Below, piece after piece: positions 17,944 through 27,804 of a stretch of DNA of 50,191 nucleotides. Position numbers and translations under genes: made by a program. The stretch lies in contig PLSW01000181.1 in assembly GCA_003165275.1 (NCBI GenBank), positions 1 through 50,191 of the forward strand. Reading direction: 5' to 3'. The notes below the pieces were generated by a model that worked only from the letters and a program-made list of their open reading frames with translations, had not been told where the DNA came from and made no database searches. Position 1 is the first letter of the stretch. Each line of letters begins with the position of its first letter. Origin of the DNA: Caulobacteraceae bacterium. GTDB lineage: Bacteria > Pseudomonadota > Alphaproteobacteria > Caulobacterales > Caulobacteraceae.

Positions 17944-20900
17944 ATGGGCGCGCGCTTTCAACCCCGTTTCGGCGTCGCCGCGACCGCCCTGCTGGCCATG
18001 ACGCTCGCCTTGGCCTGGGCGGCCGGCGCCCAGGCGCAGTCGCCGGCGCCGGGGACTCTCGGTCCCTACAATCTGACGATCCTGCAGGGCGGCGTCGGCA
18101 TGGTCCGCAGCCTGCCGGCAGACTCCCCCGTCCTCGCCGCGGGCGCGCCCTGGTCGATGACCGGCTGGGTCAGGGTCGATGTCGCCCAGTCGGCGCCGGT
18201 GATCCTGGCGGGCCTGGGCGATGCGGCGACCGGGGCGTGCGACTGCCTGACGCTCAGCTATGACCGGCTCGGCGCGCGCCTGGCCGACGGCGGCGCGCTG
18301 CAGACCGACGCGACCTTGCCGACCGCCGAATGGCGAGCCGTGGCGGCCACCTTTGACGGCAAGACCCTTCGCCTCTACGTCGATGGCCGATTGGTCGGCG
18401 CCGTGGCGGCGTCACCGCCCCGGGTGTTCGCCATCCTGTCCCTCGCGCCGGCCATCGGAGCGCCGCCGCACGTCCATCACTTCGGCGGATCGCTCGGCGT
18501 TTTCCAGGTGGCGGACGAGGCGCTGTCCGCCGACGCCGTCAAGGCCCTCGCGGCGCGCCGGCCGGACTTCGACCTGGTGACCTTCACCCGTGTCGGCGCC
18601 GGTTGGCCTGTCCAGGTCCACGCCTGGACCGGCCTGCAGACACCGCAGGACCCGTGGACCCTGCCGCACGCCAGGGCCGCGCCGGACGCGCCGGTGGCCA
18701 AGCCTGTCGTCGCCCAAGCCGCCCTGCAGCCGAAACCCGATCAGGTCTGGACCCTGGGCGCATGGCGCCTTGCGGCGGCTCCCGGCGTCAAGGCGGATGG
18801 CGGGGCGCTGTCGCGGGCAGGCTTCGACGATGCCGGCTGGTACGCCGCGACCGTGCCCGGCACGGTGCTGACCACCCTCATCGATCGCGGCGTCTATCCC
18901 GACCCCGACCATGGCCTCAACAACATGGTCATCCCGGAATCCCTGTCGCGGCAGGACTACTGGTATCGCACCCGGTTCGAGACCCCGGCCACTATCGCCG
19001 GGCGGCGGCTCACCCTGACCTTCAAGGGAATCAACTACGCCGCCGAGGTCTGGCTCAACGGCGCGCGCGTCGGCGACGTCAGGGGCGCCTTCATTCGCGG
19101 CGTCTTCGACGTCACGGGCCGCCTCAAGCCCGGACAGGTCAACGCCCTGGCGGTGCGCGTGTCGCCGCCGCCGCATCCCGGGATCCCGTCGGAAGAGTCC
19201 ATCGCCTACGGTCCCGGGGAAAACGGCGGGTCGATGGCCATCGACGGCCCGACCTTCATCGCCACGGAAGGCTGGGATTGGATTCCCGGGATCCGCGACC
19301 GCGACACCGGAATCTGGCAGGACGTCGAGTTGAAGGCCTCGGGTCCGGTCCGGATCCTCGACGCCACCGTCATCACCCACATGGCCTTGCCGAGGATCGA
19401 CGCGGCGGATCTGCAGATCCTCGTGCCCATCGACAATGCCGGCCCCACGCCCCGCGAGGTGACGGTTGAGGCCGCGTTCGAGGGGGTCGACATCCGCCGC
19501 ACGGTGACGGCGCCCCCCGGTCCGTCGGAAATCCGCCTCGATCCCGCCGACTTTCCACAGCTGAAGCTGAAACAGCCCAGGCTCTGGTGGCCGAACGGCT
19601 ACGGCTCCGCAAACCTCTACCATCTGGTCGTCACCGTGCGGGACGATGGCGGGGGGTCGGACACCAAGGCGGTGCGGTTCGGCGTCCGCGAGATCACCTA
19701 CGACCTGTCGCTGTTCGACCACAGCGGGCGCCTGCGCCGGGTCGAGGTCGACCCCACGGCGGGCGCCGCCCGCGGCGAGCGGCTGGTCGATGTCCGCCAC
19801 GAGGCGATCAACCAGGTTCCCGGCGGCTGGGCGGAATCCCTGACCGCGGCGGGGGAGGCGTCCCCCGCGGTGCGCGAGGCGCCGATGGCCTCCCTGGCCC
19901 CCTATCTGGTGATCCGGGTCAACGGCGTGCCGATCGCCGCGCGGGGCGGCAGCTGGGGCATGGACGACTCGCGCAAGCGGGTGTCGCGTGAGCGGCTCGA
20001 GCCCTTTTTCCGCCTCCACAAGGAGGCGAACCTGAACATCATCCGCAACTGGCTGGGCCAGGACACCGAGGACGTCTTCTACGACCTGGCCGACGAGAAC
20101 GGCCTCCTGGTGCTCAACGACTTCTGGGTGTCGACCGAGGATTTCCAGCTGGAGCCGCAGGATCCGGCCCTGTTCCTGGCCAATGCCCGGGACGTGATCC
20201 TGCGCTACCGGCATCACCCGTCGATCGCGGTCTGGTTCGGCCGCAACGAGGGGGTGCCGCAGCCAATCCTGAACGAGGGCCTGGCCGACCTCGTCGCCAC
20301 CCTGGACGGGACCCGCTATTACACGGGCAGCTCCAACCGGGTGAATCTGCAGGACAGCGGCCCCTACAACTATCGCCCGCCCGTGGGCTATTTCACGGAC
20401 CTGGCCAAGGGTTTCTCGGTTGAGGTCGGCACGCCGTCCCTGGCCACCCTCGAATCGATCCAGGCGACGGTGCCCGCGGCGGACCGCTGGCCGCTCAGCG
20501 ACACCATCGCCTATCACGACTGGCATTTCGGCGGGAACGGCGACGTCGCCACCTTCATGGCGTCTCTGACGACCCAGTTCGGCGCCCCCACCAGCCTGGA
20601 GGACTTCGAACGCAAGGCCCAGATGATGAACTACGTCGACTACCGGGCCATCTTCGAAGGCTACTTCGCCCACCTCTGGACCCGCAACAGCGGCCGACTG
20701 TTGTGGATGACCCACCCGGCCTGGCCCAGCAACCACTGGCAGATCTACAGCTCTGACTACGACACCCAGGCCTCCTACTACGGGGTCAAGAAGGCGGCCG
20801 AGCCCCTTCACGTCCAGATGAACCTGCCCGACTACGCCCTGGCGGTGATCAATACGACCTTGGCGCCGAGGGACGACCTGACGGTGACCAGCCGGATCAT

Positions 20901-21420
20901 TTCCCTGGACAATCGTGTGCTGGCGACCCGCATTGATCGGGTCTCGGCCCCGGCCAACCAGGTGACCACCCTGGCGCCGCTGGCTCTGGCGCCGATCCTC
21001 GCCAGGCAAGGCGTAGTGCTGGTCGACCTGACGCTCAGTGACGCCACGGGCGCGCGCCTGTCCGAAAACCTCTACTGGCAGGGTCGCGACGATGCGAGCC
21101 TGCGCGGGTTGGCGGGCCTTGCGCCGCAGCCGGTCCGGCTGACCCCGGCGTCCAGCCTCGACGGCGATACGGTGGTCGTGCGCGTTGGGCTGGAAGACAT
21201 CGGAACAGCGCCGGCGCTGGCCGCGAAGCTGACCCTGGTCAATGATCGCGGCGAGCGGATCCTGCCGGCCTTCTACAGCGACAACTACATATCCCTGCTG
21301 CCAGGCGAGCCTCGGTTGGTGGAAATCCGTTACGCGAGGTCCGCCGCCGGCGGCGCGCGGATCAATCTGCGGGGGTGGAATGTTGAGCCGATCTCGTCGG
21401 TCGTATCGCCGCCGCCTTAA
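17944..21420 (+). CDS. Secreted GH2 family protein (beta-mannosidase / exo-glucosaminidase-like) with N-terminal LamG-like domain
   Basis: Signal peptide; LamG-like ~18080-18560; GH2 sandwich and TIM barrel with HHPSIAVWFGRNEG. Confidence 0.85.
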   Translation: MGARFQPRFGVAATALLAMTLALAWAAGAQAQSPAPGTLGPYNLTILQGGVGMVRSLPADSPVLAAGAPWSMTGWVRVDVAQSAPVILAGLGDAATGACDCLTLSYDRLGARLADGGALQTDATLPTAEWRAVAATFDGKTLRLYVDGRLVGAVAASPPRVFAILSLAPAIGAPPHVHHFGGSLGVFQVADEALSADAVKALAARRPDFDLVTFTRVGAGWPVQVHAWTGLQTPQDPWTLPHARAAPDAPVAKPVVAQAALQPKPDQVWTLGAWRLAAAPGVKADGGALSRAGFDDAGWYAATVPGTVLTTLIDRGVYPDPDHGLNNMVIPESLSRQDYWYRTRFETPATIAGRRLTLTFKGINYAAEVWLNGARVGDVRGAFIRGVFDVTGRLKPGQVNALAVRVSPPPHPGIPSEESIAYGPGENGGSMAIDGPTFIATEGWDWIPGIRDRDTGIWQDVELKASGPVRILDATVITHMALPRIDAADLQILVPIDNAGPTPREVTVEAAFEGVDIRRTVTAPPGPSEIRLDPADFPQLKLKQPRLWWPNGYGSANLYHLVVTVRDDGGGSDTKAVRFGVREITYDLSLFDHSGRLRRVEVDPTAGAARGERLVDVRHEAINQVPGGWAESLTAAGEASPAVREAPMASLAPYLVIRVNGVPIAARGGSWGMDDSRKRVSRERLEPFFRLHKEANLNIIRNWLGQDTEDVFYDLADENGLLVLNDFWVSTEDFQLEPQDPALFLANARDVILRYRHHPSIAVWFGRNEGVPQPILNEGLADLVATLDGTRYYTGSSNRVNLQDSGPYNYRPPVGYFTDLAKGFSVEVGTPSLATLESIQATVPAADRWPLSDTIAYHDWHFGGNGDVATFMASLTTQFGAPTSLEDFERKAQMMNYVDYRAIFEGYFAHLWTRNSGRLLWMTHPAWPSNHWQIYSSDYDTQASYYGVKKAAEPLHVQMNLPDYALAVINTTLAPRDDLTVTSRIISLDNRVLATRIDRVSAPANQVTTLAPLALAPILARQGVVLVDLTLSDATGARLSENLYWQGRDDASLRGLAGLAPQPVRLTPASSLDGDTVVVRVGLEDIGTAPALAAKLTLVNDRGERILPAFYSDNYISLLPGEPRLVEIRYARSAAGGARINLRGWNVEPISSVVSPPP

Positions 21421-21462
21421 CGCCGGCGCTCAAGTCCAGACCGGCGCCTGGGATGGATGACG

Positions 21463-22521
21463 TCAGCGGGAGTTCGGGGCCGCGGTGGACTGCCGGAAGA
21501 CCAGTTTGAATCCGGGAATTTGGTCCAGGTCCGCGTCGCTGTCGCAGTCCGGCGGGACGTCGCCGTTGACCAGGGCCTTGGCGGCCATCTCGGCCAATTC
21601 GACCAAGGGCTGGCGCACGGTGGTCAGGCTCGGTCGGCTGAAGCGCGACGCTGTGCTGTCGTCGAACCCGGCCACGGAAATGTCTCCCGGAATGGCGAAG
21701 CCCGCCTCCGCGGCGGCGGCCAGGCAGCCGAGGGCCATGTCGTCGCTTGATGCGAAGATCGCGGTCGGCCGATCGCGCAGCGCGAGGAGGTTCCTGGCGG
21801 CGTCGAAACCCGAAAGGAAGGTATAGGCGCCCGGCTGCATCCATGACGGATCGACCGGCAGACCATTGTCGGCCATGGCGGCGAGGTACCCGTCGCGCCT
21901 GGCGAGGCTCGAGCCATATCGCTGATCCCCCATGACGAAGGCGATCCGGCTATGGCCAAGGTCGATCAGGGCCTTGGTCATTTGCGCCGCCGCGCCGCGG
22001 TCGTCGAGCCGCAGGCGCAGGCCTCCCGGCAGGGCGCGCTCGGGACCCAGGCGGACGAACGGCGTGCGCGACTTGCGCAGCAGATCCAGAACGATCTCGT
22101 TGTCTGAACTGGGGGGAGTCAGGATCACCCCGTCGGGCCTCAGCGCCGCGAGGAGGTCGTTGACCTCCTGCCGGATGTGCGGAATGTCGTGATCGATGAG
22201 TTCCAGCAGCAGGTGGTAGCCGGACGCGCGGCAACTCTGTGTGGCTCCCAGTTGTATGCGGGTGAGATAGTCCGCGCCGCGCTCGCTGCGCCAGTGGTCC
22301 AGGGTCAGCGAGGCGTCCAACAGGATGGTTATGACGTAGGACTTCGATCCGGCGAGGCTGCGGGCCGACAGGTTGGGGCTGTATCCCAGGGCGGCGGCGG
22401 CGGCCGAAACCTGTTCGCGGGTCGCCGGCCGCACGTTGGGTTCGGAGTTCATCACCCGCGATACGGTCTTGATCGACACCCCAGCGCGTCGCGCGACATC
22501 ATAGATTGTCACTGAGGCCAT
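21463..22521 (-). CDS. LacI family transcriptional regulator
   Basis: VTIYDVARRAGVSIKTVSRVMNSEPNVRPATREQV... HTH. Confidence 0.94.
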   Translation of the reverse strand: MASVTIYDVARRAGVSIKTVSRVMNSEPNVRPATREQVSAAAAALGYSPNLSARSLAGSKSYVITILLDASLTLDHWRSERGADYLTRIQLGATQSCRASGYHLLLELIDHDIPHIRQEVNDLLAALRPDGVILTPPSSDNEIVLDLLRKSRTPFVRLGPERALPGGLRLRLDDRGAAAQMTKALIDLGHSRIAFVMGDQRYGSSLARRDGYLAAMADNGLPVDPSWMQPGAYTFLSGFDAARNLLALRDRPTAIFASSDDMALGCLAAAAEAGFAIPGDISVAGFDDSTASRFSRPSLTTVRQPLVELAEMAAKALVNGDVPPDCDSDADLDQIPGFKLVFRQSTAAPNSR

Positions 22522-22779
22522 GCGTTCGCCGCGGTCCTTCTAAGCTTTTCGTGCATCCGGAAGTCTGTCCGCCGGTCAGTAATCCAATATCGCCCGCATT
22601 GAGGCCGATGTCCCCGGTAATTGCGCTATTCCCGGCTCTGATCGTCATTTCGCTCAACCCTGCGGTCGGCTAGGATCAATCTGTCGATATTCGACCACAG
22701 CGACGAATGTCGCCAGCTATAAGCAAACGGTGTTGGGCCGGCGGTTGCGCCAAGCCCGATCCAGAGGGGGTCGAACGGC

Positions 22780-24042
22780 ATGGGAACGGCGAGCGCCGAC
22801 GAAAGGCTGGACGGCGCGCCGGTTGGACCGGGATTCATGGGCGGCCTCGCCTTGGCGCAGGTCGGCGCCTTCATCAGCTTCATGCCGCTGCTGCAGATCC
22901 TGCTGCCGCTGAAGGCCGAAGCCATCGACCCGGCCCACAAGGCGATCACCTTGGCGCATATCATGTTCTGGGGCGCCATCGCGGCGGGGGCGGCGAACCT
23001 GTTCGCGGGCGCCATCAGCGACCGGACCACCTCGCGTTTCGGCCGCCGCCGTCCCTGGCTGCTCGCCGGCGCCGCCGGAACCATGCTCGCCTACCTGTTC
23101 ATCCATCTGGCGACGAACGCGGCGTCGCTGACCGCCGCGGTGATCTTCTTTCAGGTGGTGTTCAACTTCCTGTTCGCGGCGTTGCTCGCCTTGGCCGTGG
23201 ACCGGGTTCCCCATCGGCAGAGAGGGGTCATGTCCGCGCTCCTGGCGCTGGGCTACCCGCTGGGCAATATCGCCGGCGCGGCCCTCGTCGGCGGGCTGAT
23301 CAACAATGAACCCCTGCGGTTCGCGGCCCTGGCCATCGTGGTGCTGGTCATGATCGTGCCGTTCTCGCTGGCGATCCGCGACAAGCCCATCACGGCCGCG
23401 CAGAGGCCCGACACCCTGCCCAACGTCTTTTCGGGGCGGTTCTGGATCGACCCTCGCAAGCATCCTGACTTCGCCCTGGCCTGGAGCGGACGGTTCCTTG
23501 TCCAGGTCGGGATCACCCTGGTTCAGGGTTACATGCTCTACTACCTGGTCGACGTCGTGCACTATGCCCGGCTGTTCCCGGGGGCCCGCCCCGAGCAGGG
23601 CCTGGCGATCCTGACCGGGATATCGTCGGTGTCCTTCGTGTCGGTTTCCCTCTTCGGCGGTTTCCTCTCCGACCGACTGCGGCTTCGCAAGCCATTCGTC
23701 ATCGGCGGCGCGGGCATATTGGCGACCGCCACCGCCAGCTTCGCGCTGGCGCCGAACTGGCCGGCCATGGTGATCGCCTACGTCTTCCATGGTTTCGGCG
23801 CGGGTCTGTACTACGCCGTCGATGTCGCCTTGTTGACCCAGGTTCTGCCGTCCGCTCGCGACATCGGCAAGGACCTGGGCATCGTCAATCTCTCCAACAC
23901 CGTGCCGCAAATCCTTGCGCCTGTTGTCGCCGCCTGGCTTCTCGGGGCGGTGCACGCGGATTTCAGGGTGCTCTTCCTTCTGGCGTCCGCCGCCAGCGCG
24001 ATGGGCGCGCTGATCGTCCTGGCCATCCGCGGGGTTCGTTGA
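22780..24042 (+). CDS. MFS transporter (GPH/SLC45-like)
   Basis: Multi-pass protein with FAGAISDRTTSRFGRRRPWLLAGA motif. Confidence 0.85.
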   Translation: MGTASADERLDGAPVGPGFMGGLALAQVGAFISFMPLLQILLPLKAEAIDPAHKAITLAHIMFWGAIAAGAANLFAGAISDRTTSRFGRRRPWLLAGAAGTMLAYLFIHLATNAASLTAAVIFFQVVFNFLFAALLALAVDRVPHRQRGVMSALLALGYPLGNIAGAALVGGLINNEPLRFAALAIVVLVMIVPFSLAIRDKPITAAQRPDTLPNVFSGRFWIDPRKHPDFALAWSGRFLVQVGITLVQGYMLYYLVDVVHYARLFPGARPEQGLAILTGISSVSFVSVSLFGGFLSDRLRLRKPFVIGGAGILATATASFALAPNWPAMVIAYVFHGFGAGLYYAVDVALLTQVLPSARDIGKDLGIVNLSNTVPQILAPVVAAWLLGAVHADFRVLFLLASAASAMGALIVLAIRGVR

Positions 24043-24351
24043 TCGCGCTAGGCGGCGCCCCGCCAGCCCAACGCCAACCGGTCTTGGCGGGGCAGGGCGC
24101 CAGCGCCTGGCGTCGGAGTTGGGTCCAGCCGGTTTTGAAAAACCCGCGGACACCAATCAACCTTAGGGTGGTGGCGCTGTCAGGCCGGCTCCACCGTCTA
24201 CACGCGGCCCCAACTGACCAGCAGACGGACACGTCGCGAGCTCAGATCCGCGGCCTTCCAGGCGTGGTCACAGGCGACGCGCGCATAGAGTCCGAGCGCG
24301 CAGGGCGCGCTCTGACTTCCGCTGGCTAACCTGACAGAGCTCTGAAATCTG

Positions 24352-25254
24352 TCACTCAATCGGCTGGGTCGACGACCGAAACAGCCCCTGCCGACGCGCT
24401 ACCAGATCGATCAGCCATTGCCGGAAAACGCGGATGCGCGAATTGGCGTTGAGGTCCTGGTTTACCGATAGCCAGAAGGTCCGCCGCAGGACCACGTCGT
24501 CCTTCAGCACCCGCACGAGGTCTGGCTCGTCGGCCGCCATGAAGTAGGGCAACACACCCAGGCCCGCGCCCGACCGGATCAGGCTCTGCTGGGCGCGGAT
24601 GGAGGACGAGGTGGCGCGGGGGCGCAGGCCGGGGCGGATCTCGTCGAGGTAGCGCAGCTCCGGCGCATAGATCAGGTCGTCGATGTAGCCCACAAACTGG
24701 TGGGCGTCTAAATCCGCCAGCCGCTGCGGCCGGCCGGCGGCGCGCAGATAGGATCGCGATCCATAGAGGCAGAGTTCGTAGTCGGTGAGCCGCTCCACCA
24801 CCAGCCGGGCGGATCTCGGCGGGCTGAGGGTGATGGCCATGTCCACCTCGCGCGTCGATGGCGACAGGAAGCCGGGGTTGGCCACCAGCTCAATGCTCAG
24901 ACCGGGGCGCCGGCGCAGCAGGGCGTGCAACTCCCCGCCCAGGACATGCCCGCCGAAGCCTTCCGAGGCGCTGATCCGGACCGCGCCGGTCACCTGGCCG
25001 TCGGCGTCCGCCTCGCGGGCGACGTCCACCGCCCGCTCCACCGAAAGGCCGGTTTCCTGAAGCCGCGCCCCGGACGCTGACAGGCGAAGGCCCTGGGGGG
25101 AGCGGATGAAGAGGGTGGTCTCCAGCGCCCGCTCCAGTCGCTGGATACGCCGCCCGACAGTGGTGGCGTCCATTCCCAGCCGCACCCCGGCGGCGGCGAA
25201 CGAGCCGCCGCGCGCGGTGGCCAGAAACACCCGCAGATCGTCCCAATCGAACAT
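24352..25254 (-). CDS. LysR family transcriptional regulator
   Basis: MFDWDDLRVFLATARGGSFAAAGVRLGMDATTVGRRIQRLE. Confidence 0.92.
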   Translation of the reverse strand: MFDWDDLRVFLATARGGSFAAAGVRLGMDATTVGRRIQRLERALETTLFIRSPQGLRLSASGARLQETGLSVERAVDVAREADADGQVTGAVRISASEGFGGHVLGGELHALLRRRPGLSIELVANPGFLSPSTREVDMAITLSPPRSARLVVERLTDYELCLYGSRSYLRAAGRPQRLADLDAHQFVGYIDDLIYAPELRYLDEIRPGLRPRATSSSIRAQQSLIRSGAGLGVLPYFMAADEPDLVRVLKDDVVLRRTFWLSVNQDLNANSRIRVFRQWLIDLVARRQGLFRSSTQPIE

Positions 25255-25265
25255 CGTCGCCCTTT

Positions 25266-25302
25266 CCTGCAAATATGCAGGGTTGAAGCCGCAAACTCGC
25301 AG
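25266..25302. promoter_or_regulatory. Tandem operator between lysR and mmsA
   Basis: CCTGCA-AATA-TGCAGG at 25266-25281; related CGCAAACTCGCAG at 25290-25302, 22 bp after TGCAAATATGCAG at 25268-25280. Confidence 0.6.
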
Positions 25303-25361
25303 TATGGCCACCGCCGATCAATGCTAGGCAACCGCCGACAACAGAATCCAGGGTCCCCCCC

Positions 25362-26858
25362 ATGCGAGATATCCAGCACTTCGTGAGCGGCGCCGCCCTG
25401 GCCGGGACCTCCGGCCGCTTCGGCGATGTCTTCGATCCCAACACCGGCGAGGTTCAGGCCCGCGTGGCCCTGGCGACGCCGGTGGAACTGGACGCCGCGG
25501 TCCAGGCCGCCGCCGCCGCGCAACCCGCCTGGGCCGCCACCAATCCCCAGCGCCGGGCGCGGGTGATGTTCGAGTTCAAGCGCCTGGTGGAGGCGCGGAT
25601 GGACGAGCTGGCGGCCTTGCTTTCCTCCGAACACGGCAAGGTGATCGCCGACAGCCGCGGCGACGTCCAGCGCGGCCTGGAGGTGATCGAGTTCGCCTGC
25701 GGCATCCCGCATGTGCTCAAGGGCGAGTACACCGAGGGCGCGGGTCCGGGGATCGACATCTATTCCATGCGCCAGCCCCTGGGCGTGGTGGCGGGGATCA
25801 CCCCGTTCAACTTCCCGGCCATGATCCCGATGTGGATGTTCGGCATCGCCATCGCCGTGGGCAACGCCTTCATCCTCAAGCCCTCGGAAAAGGACCCCTC
25901 GGTCCCGGTGCGCCTGGGCGAGCTGTTCCTCGAGGCCGGCGGCCCGGCGGGCATCCTCAATGTGGTGCATGGCGACAAGGTCGCGGTGGACGCCATCCTC
26001 GCCCACCCGCTGATCAAGGCGGTGAGCTTCGTCGGCTCATCCGACATCGCCCAGTATGTCTATGCGGCGGGAACGGCGAACGGCAAACGCGTCCAGGCCA
26101 TGGGCGGCGCCAAGAACCACGGCGTCATCCTGCCCGACGCCGACATGGACCAGGTGGTCAACGACATCATGGGCGCGGCCTTCGGTTCGGCCGGCGAGCG
26201 CTGCATGGCTCTGCCGGTGGTGGTGCCCGTGGGCAGGAAGACCGCCGACGAGCTACGCGAGCGGGTCGTCGCCGAGATCGAGACCCTGAAGGTCGGTATT
26301 TCCAGCGATCCCGCCGCCCAGTACGGCCCGGTCGTCTCCGCCGCCCACCGCCAGAAGATCGCCGACTATATCGCCCTCGGAAAGGACGAGGGCGCCGAGC
26401 TGGTGGTCGACGGCCGCGGCTTCTCCCTGCAGGGCTACGAGAAGGGCTTCTTCATCGGCCCGACCCTGTTCGACAACGTCACCACGGGCATGAAGACCTA
26501 CCAGGAGGAGATCTTCGGCCCGGTGCTGCAGATCGTCCGCGCCGAGACCTTCGACGAGGCCGTGGCCCTGCCGTCCAGGCACCAGTACGGCAACGGCGTG
26601 GCCCTCTACACCCGCTCCGGCCGGGCCGCGCGGGAGTTCGCCCAGCGGGTCGAGGTGGGCATGGTCGGCATCAATGTGCCGATCCCGGTGCCGGTGGCCT
26701 ACCACACCTTCGGCGGCTGGAAGCGCTCGGCCTTCGGCGACACCAACCAGCACGGGGTCGAGGGGGTAAAGTTCTACACCAAGGTCAAGACCGTCACCCA
26801 GCGCTGGCCCGAGGGCGACGCCCACGATTCGGCCTTCATCATCCCGACCATGAAGTGA
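25362..26858 (+). CDS. mmsA: CoA-acylating methylmalonate-semialdehyde dehydrogenase
   Basis: ALDH with GITPFNFPAMIPMWMF and FGSAGERCMALPV. Confidence 0.93.
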   Translation: MRDIQHFVSGAALAGTSGRFGDVFDPNTGEVQARVALATPVELDAAVQAAAAAQPAWAATNPQRRARVMFEFKRLVEARMDELAALLSSEHGKVIADSRGDVQRGLEVIEFACGIPHVLKGEYTEGAGPGIDIYSMRQPLGVVAGITPFNFPAMIPMWMFGIAIAVGNAFILKPSEKDPSVPVRLGELFLEAGGPAGILNVVHGDKVAVDAILAHPLIKAVSFVGSSDIAQYVYAAGTANGKRVQAMGGAKNHGVILPDADMDQVVNDIMGAAFGSAGERCMALPVVVPVGRKTADELRERVVAEIETLKVGISSDPAAQYGPVVSAAHRQKIADYIALGKDEGAELVVDGRGFSLQGYEKGFFIGPTLFDNVTTGMKTYQEEIFGPVLQIVRAETFDEAVALPSRHQYGNGVALYTRSGRAAREFAQRVEVGMVGINVPIPVPVAYHTFGGWKRSAFGDTNQHGVEGVKFYTKVKTVTQRWPEGDAHDSAFIIPTMK

Positions 26859-26866
26859 GCCCGGAC

Positions 26867-27772
26867 ATGAGCGCGCAAACCATAGCCTTCATCGGCGTCG
26901 GCAACATGGGCGGCGGCATGGCCGCCAATCAGGCCAAGGCCGGCCGCGAGGTCCTGGCCTTCGACCTGTCCCCGGACGCGGTGGCCCGCGCCGTCGCGGC
27001 CGGCTGCAAGGCCGCCGGCTCGGCCGCCGAGGCGGTGGCGGCCGCGGACGTGGTCATCACCATGCTCCCCGCCGGCGCCCATGTGCGGACCGCCTATGCC
27101 GAGACCATCCTGCCGAACGCCCGGCCCGGCGCCCTGCTGATCGACTGCTCGACCATCGACGTGGACTCGGCCCGCGCCGTCGCCGAGGGCGCCAAGGCGG
27201 CGGGCTTCCGCGCCGTGGACGCCCCCGTCTCCGGGGGTGTCGCCGCCGCCGACGCCGGGACCCTGGCCTTCATGGTCGGCTGCGCGGACGGTGACTTCGA
27301 GGCCGCCGAGGCGGTGCTGAAGCCCATGGCCAAGGCGGTGATCCGTGCGGGCGACGCCGGCGCCGGCCAGGCGGCCAAGATCTGCAACAACATGATCCTC
27401 GGGATTTCCATGCTCGGGGTCTGCGAGGCCCTAGCCCTGGCCGAGCGCCTGGGCCTCGACGCCCAGCGCTTCTTCGACATCGCCTCCCAGTCCTCCGGCC
27501 AGTGCTGGTCCCTGACCAGCTATTGCCCGGTCCCCGGTCCCGTGCCGACCGCGCCCTCCAACCGCGGCTACACCGGCGGCTTTGCGACGGCGATGATGCT
27601 GAAGGACCTCAAGCTCGCCCAGGAGGCCGCCGCCAAGTCCGGCGCGGCGACCCCCATGGGCGCCCAGGCGGAGGGCCTCTACGCCCTCTTCGACCGTCTG
27701 GGCCACGGCCGCGCCGACTTCTCCGGCGTCATCCAGATGCTGCGCGGCAAGCTGGACGAGCTTTCGGTCTAA
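26867..27772 (+). CDS. mmsB: 3-hydroxyisobutyrate dehydrogenase
   Basis: IAFIGVGNMGGGMAANQAKAG..., DAPVSGGVAAADAGTLAFMVG, KICNNMILGISM. Confidence 0.93.
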   Translation: MSAQTIAFIGVGNMGGGMAANQAKAGREVLAFDLSPDAVARAVAAGCKAAGSAAEAVAAADVVITMLPAGAHVRTAYAETILPNARPGALLIDCSTIDVDSARAVAEGAKAAGFRAVDAPVSGGVAAADAGTLAFMVGCADGDFEAAEAVLKPMAKAVIRAGDAGAGQAAKICNNMILGISMLGVCEALALAERLGLDAQRFFDIASQSSGQCWSLTSYCPVPGPVPTAPSNRGYTGGFATAMMLKDLKLAQEAAAKSGAATPMGAQAEGLYALFDRLGHGRADFSGVIQMLRGKLDELSV

Positions 27773-27804
27773 TAACAAGCCTGTTTGCTGGTGTGGCTCG
27801 CAAC

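Noticed and set aside
14658-17945. 1095-aa minus-strand ORF opposite the halogenase and MFS genes
   Set aside because: High-GC antisense artefact: low-complexity R/G/Q/H-rich translation with no recognisable domain, while the plus strand has clear families.
18412-21009. 865-aa minus-strand ORF opposite GH2
   Set aside because: Same antisense composition artefact; the GH2 frame is well supported.
24098-24112. CGCCAG-CGC-CTGGCG hairpin after the MFS gene
   Set aside because: Short stem without T-tract; common by chance at this GC content.
22717-24156. 479-aa minus-strand ORF opposite the MFS gene
   Set aside because: Antisense artefact; the plus-strand MFS is clear.
24166-24185. Possible third LacI-type operator half-site (gtggcgctgtcagg)
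   Set aside because: Only half of the palindrome is present and it lies downstream of the MFS gene, not in a plausible promoter.
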